Below, piece after piece: positions 6,525-6,555 of a stretch of 6,555 nucleotides of DNA (the first letter of the stretch is position 1; each line of letters begins with the position of its first letter). The DNA lies in contig DGXM01000223.1 of assembly GCA_002396325.1 (NCBI GenBank), positions 1-6,555 of the forward strand, given 5' to 3'. This DNA is from Treponema sp. UBA4232. GTDB lineage: Bacteria; Spirochaetota; Spirochaetia; Treponematales; Treponemataceae. The notes below the pieces were generated by a model. The model saw only the letters and a program-made list of their open reading frames with translations. It did no database searches and was not told the DNA's origin. Position numbers and translations under genes: made by a program.

Positions 6525-6555
6525 GCGGAGACGGTTGCGAAAAATGCCGGCAATA

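Larger units (their letters stand above)
6437..6555. other. Upstream region of the tetR operon
   Basis: This is the only non-coding stretch longer than about ten bases. On the minus strand it contains the promoter, the dyads, a GA-rich leader (6457-6468) and the ribosome site. Nothing coding is supportable in the last 30 bases. A divergent gene beyond 6555 is possible but cannot be seen. Confidence 0.6.

Noticed and set aside
6544..6555. ATG at 6544 as the start of a divergent plus-strand gene
   Set aside because: Only four codons are visible and the nearest GGAG (6527-6530) is 13 bases away, so it cannot be supported.
1..6555. Mobile element, CRISPR array, tRNA or integration site
   Set aside because: I found no transposase or integrase motifs, no spaced direct repeats, no tRNA-like fold and no terminal repeats. 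Gene packing and codon use look uniform and chromosomal.

Overview
The window looks like a stretch of bacterial chromosome with moderate GC, packed into two convergent operons. I see no tRNA, rRNA, CRISPR array, insertion sequence or phage-like gene. A spirochaete of the Treponema group is my best guess. The reasons are a full-length-type (fused) PurL, a lipoprotein with a relaxed lipobox, tandem TlyC/CNNM-type proteins, and a cytidylate-kinase-like protein beside a PF06541 membrane protein. This is recalled family resemblance, not a search, and a Clostridia-like Firmicute cannot be excluded.

Plus strand, 1-4169: the 3' end of purL (glutaminase domain of FGAM synthase) is followed 10 bases later by a probable lipoprotein. 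Its N-terminal region resembles a thioredoxin fold, but both redox cysteines appear replaced by serine. Next come two paralogous CNNM/CorC (DUF21 + CBS pair + CorC_HlyC) membrane proteins. The three genes after purL are joined by a 1-base overlap and then an 8-base overlap, so they are probably co-transcribed and translationally coupled. The second CNNM paralog differs at several motif positions that the first keeps, which suggests different jobs or a heteromeric pair.

Minus strand, 6555-4166: a TetR-family regulator, a PF06541 membrane protein with a long charged C-terminal tail, and a cytidylate-kinase-like P-loop protein form a second tight operon (4-base overlap, then a 1-base gap). A good sigma-70 type promoter lies upstream of the tetR gene. 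Two overlapping inverted repeats cover its -10 box and the likely transcription start, which suggests autorepression of the whole operon.

The two operons meet tail to tail. Their stop codons overlap and sit in the loop of an imperfect inverted repeat, which may end transcription from both sides. The least explained elements are the lipoprotein/double-CNNM set and the TetR/PF06541/kinase-like set. Neither has a function I can assign firmly from sequence.
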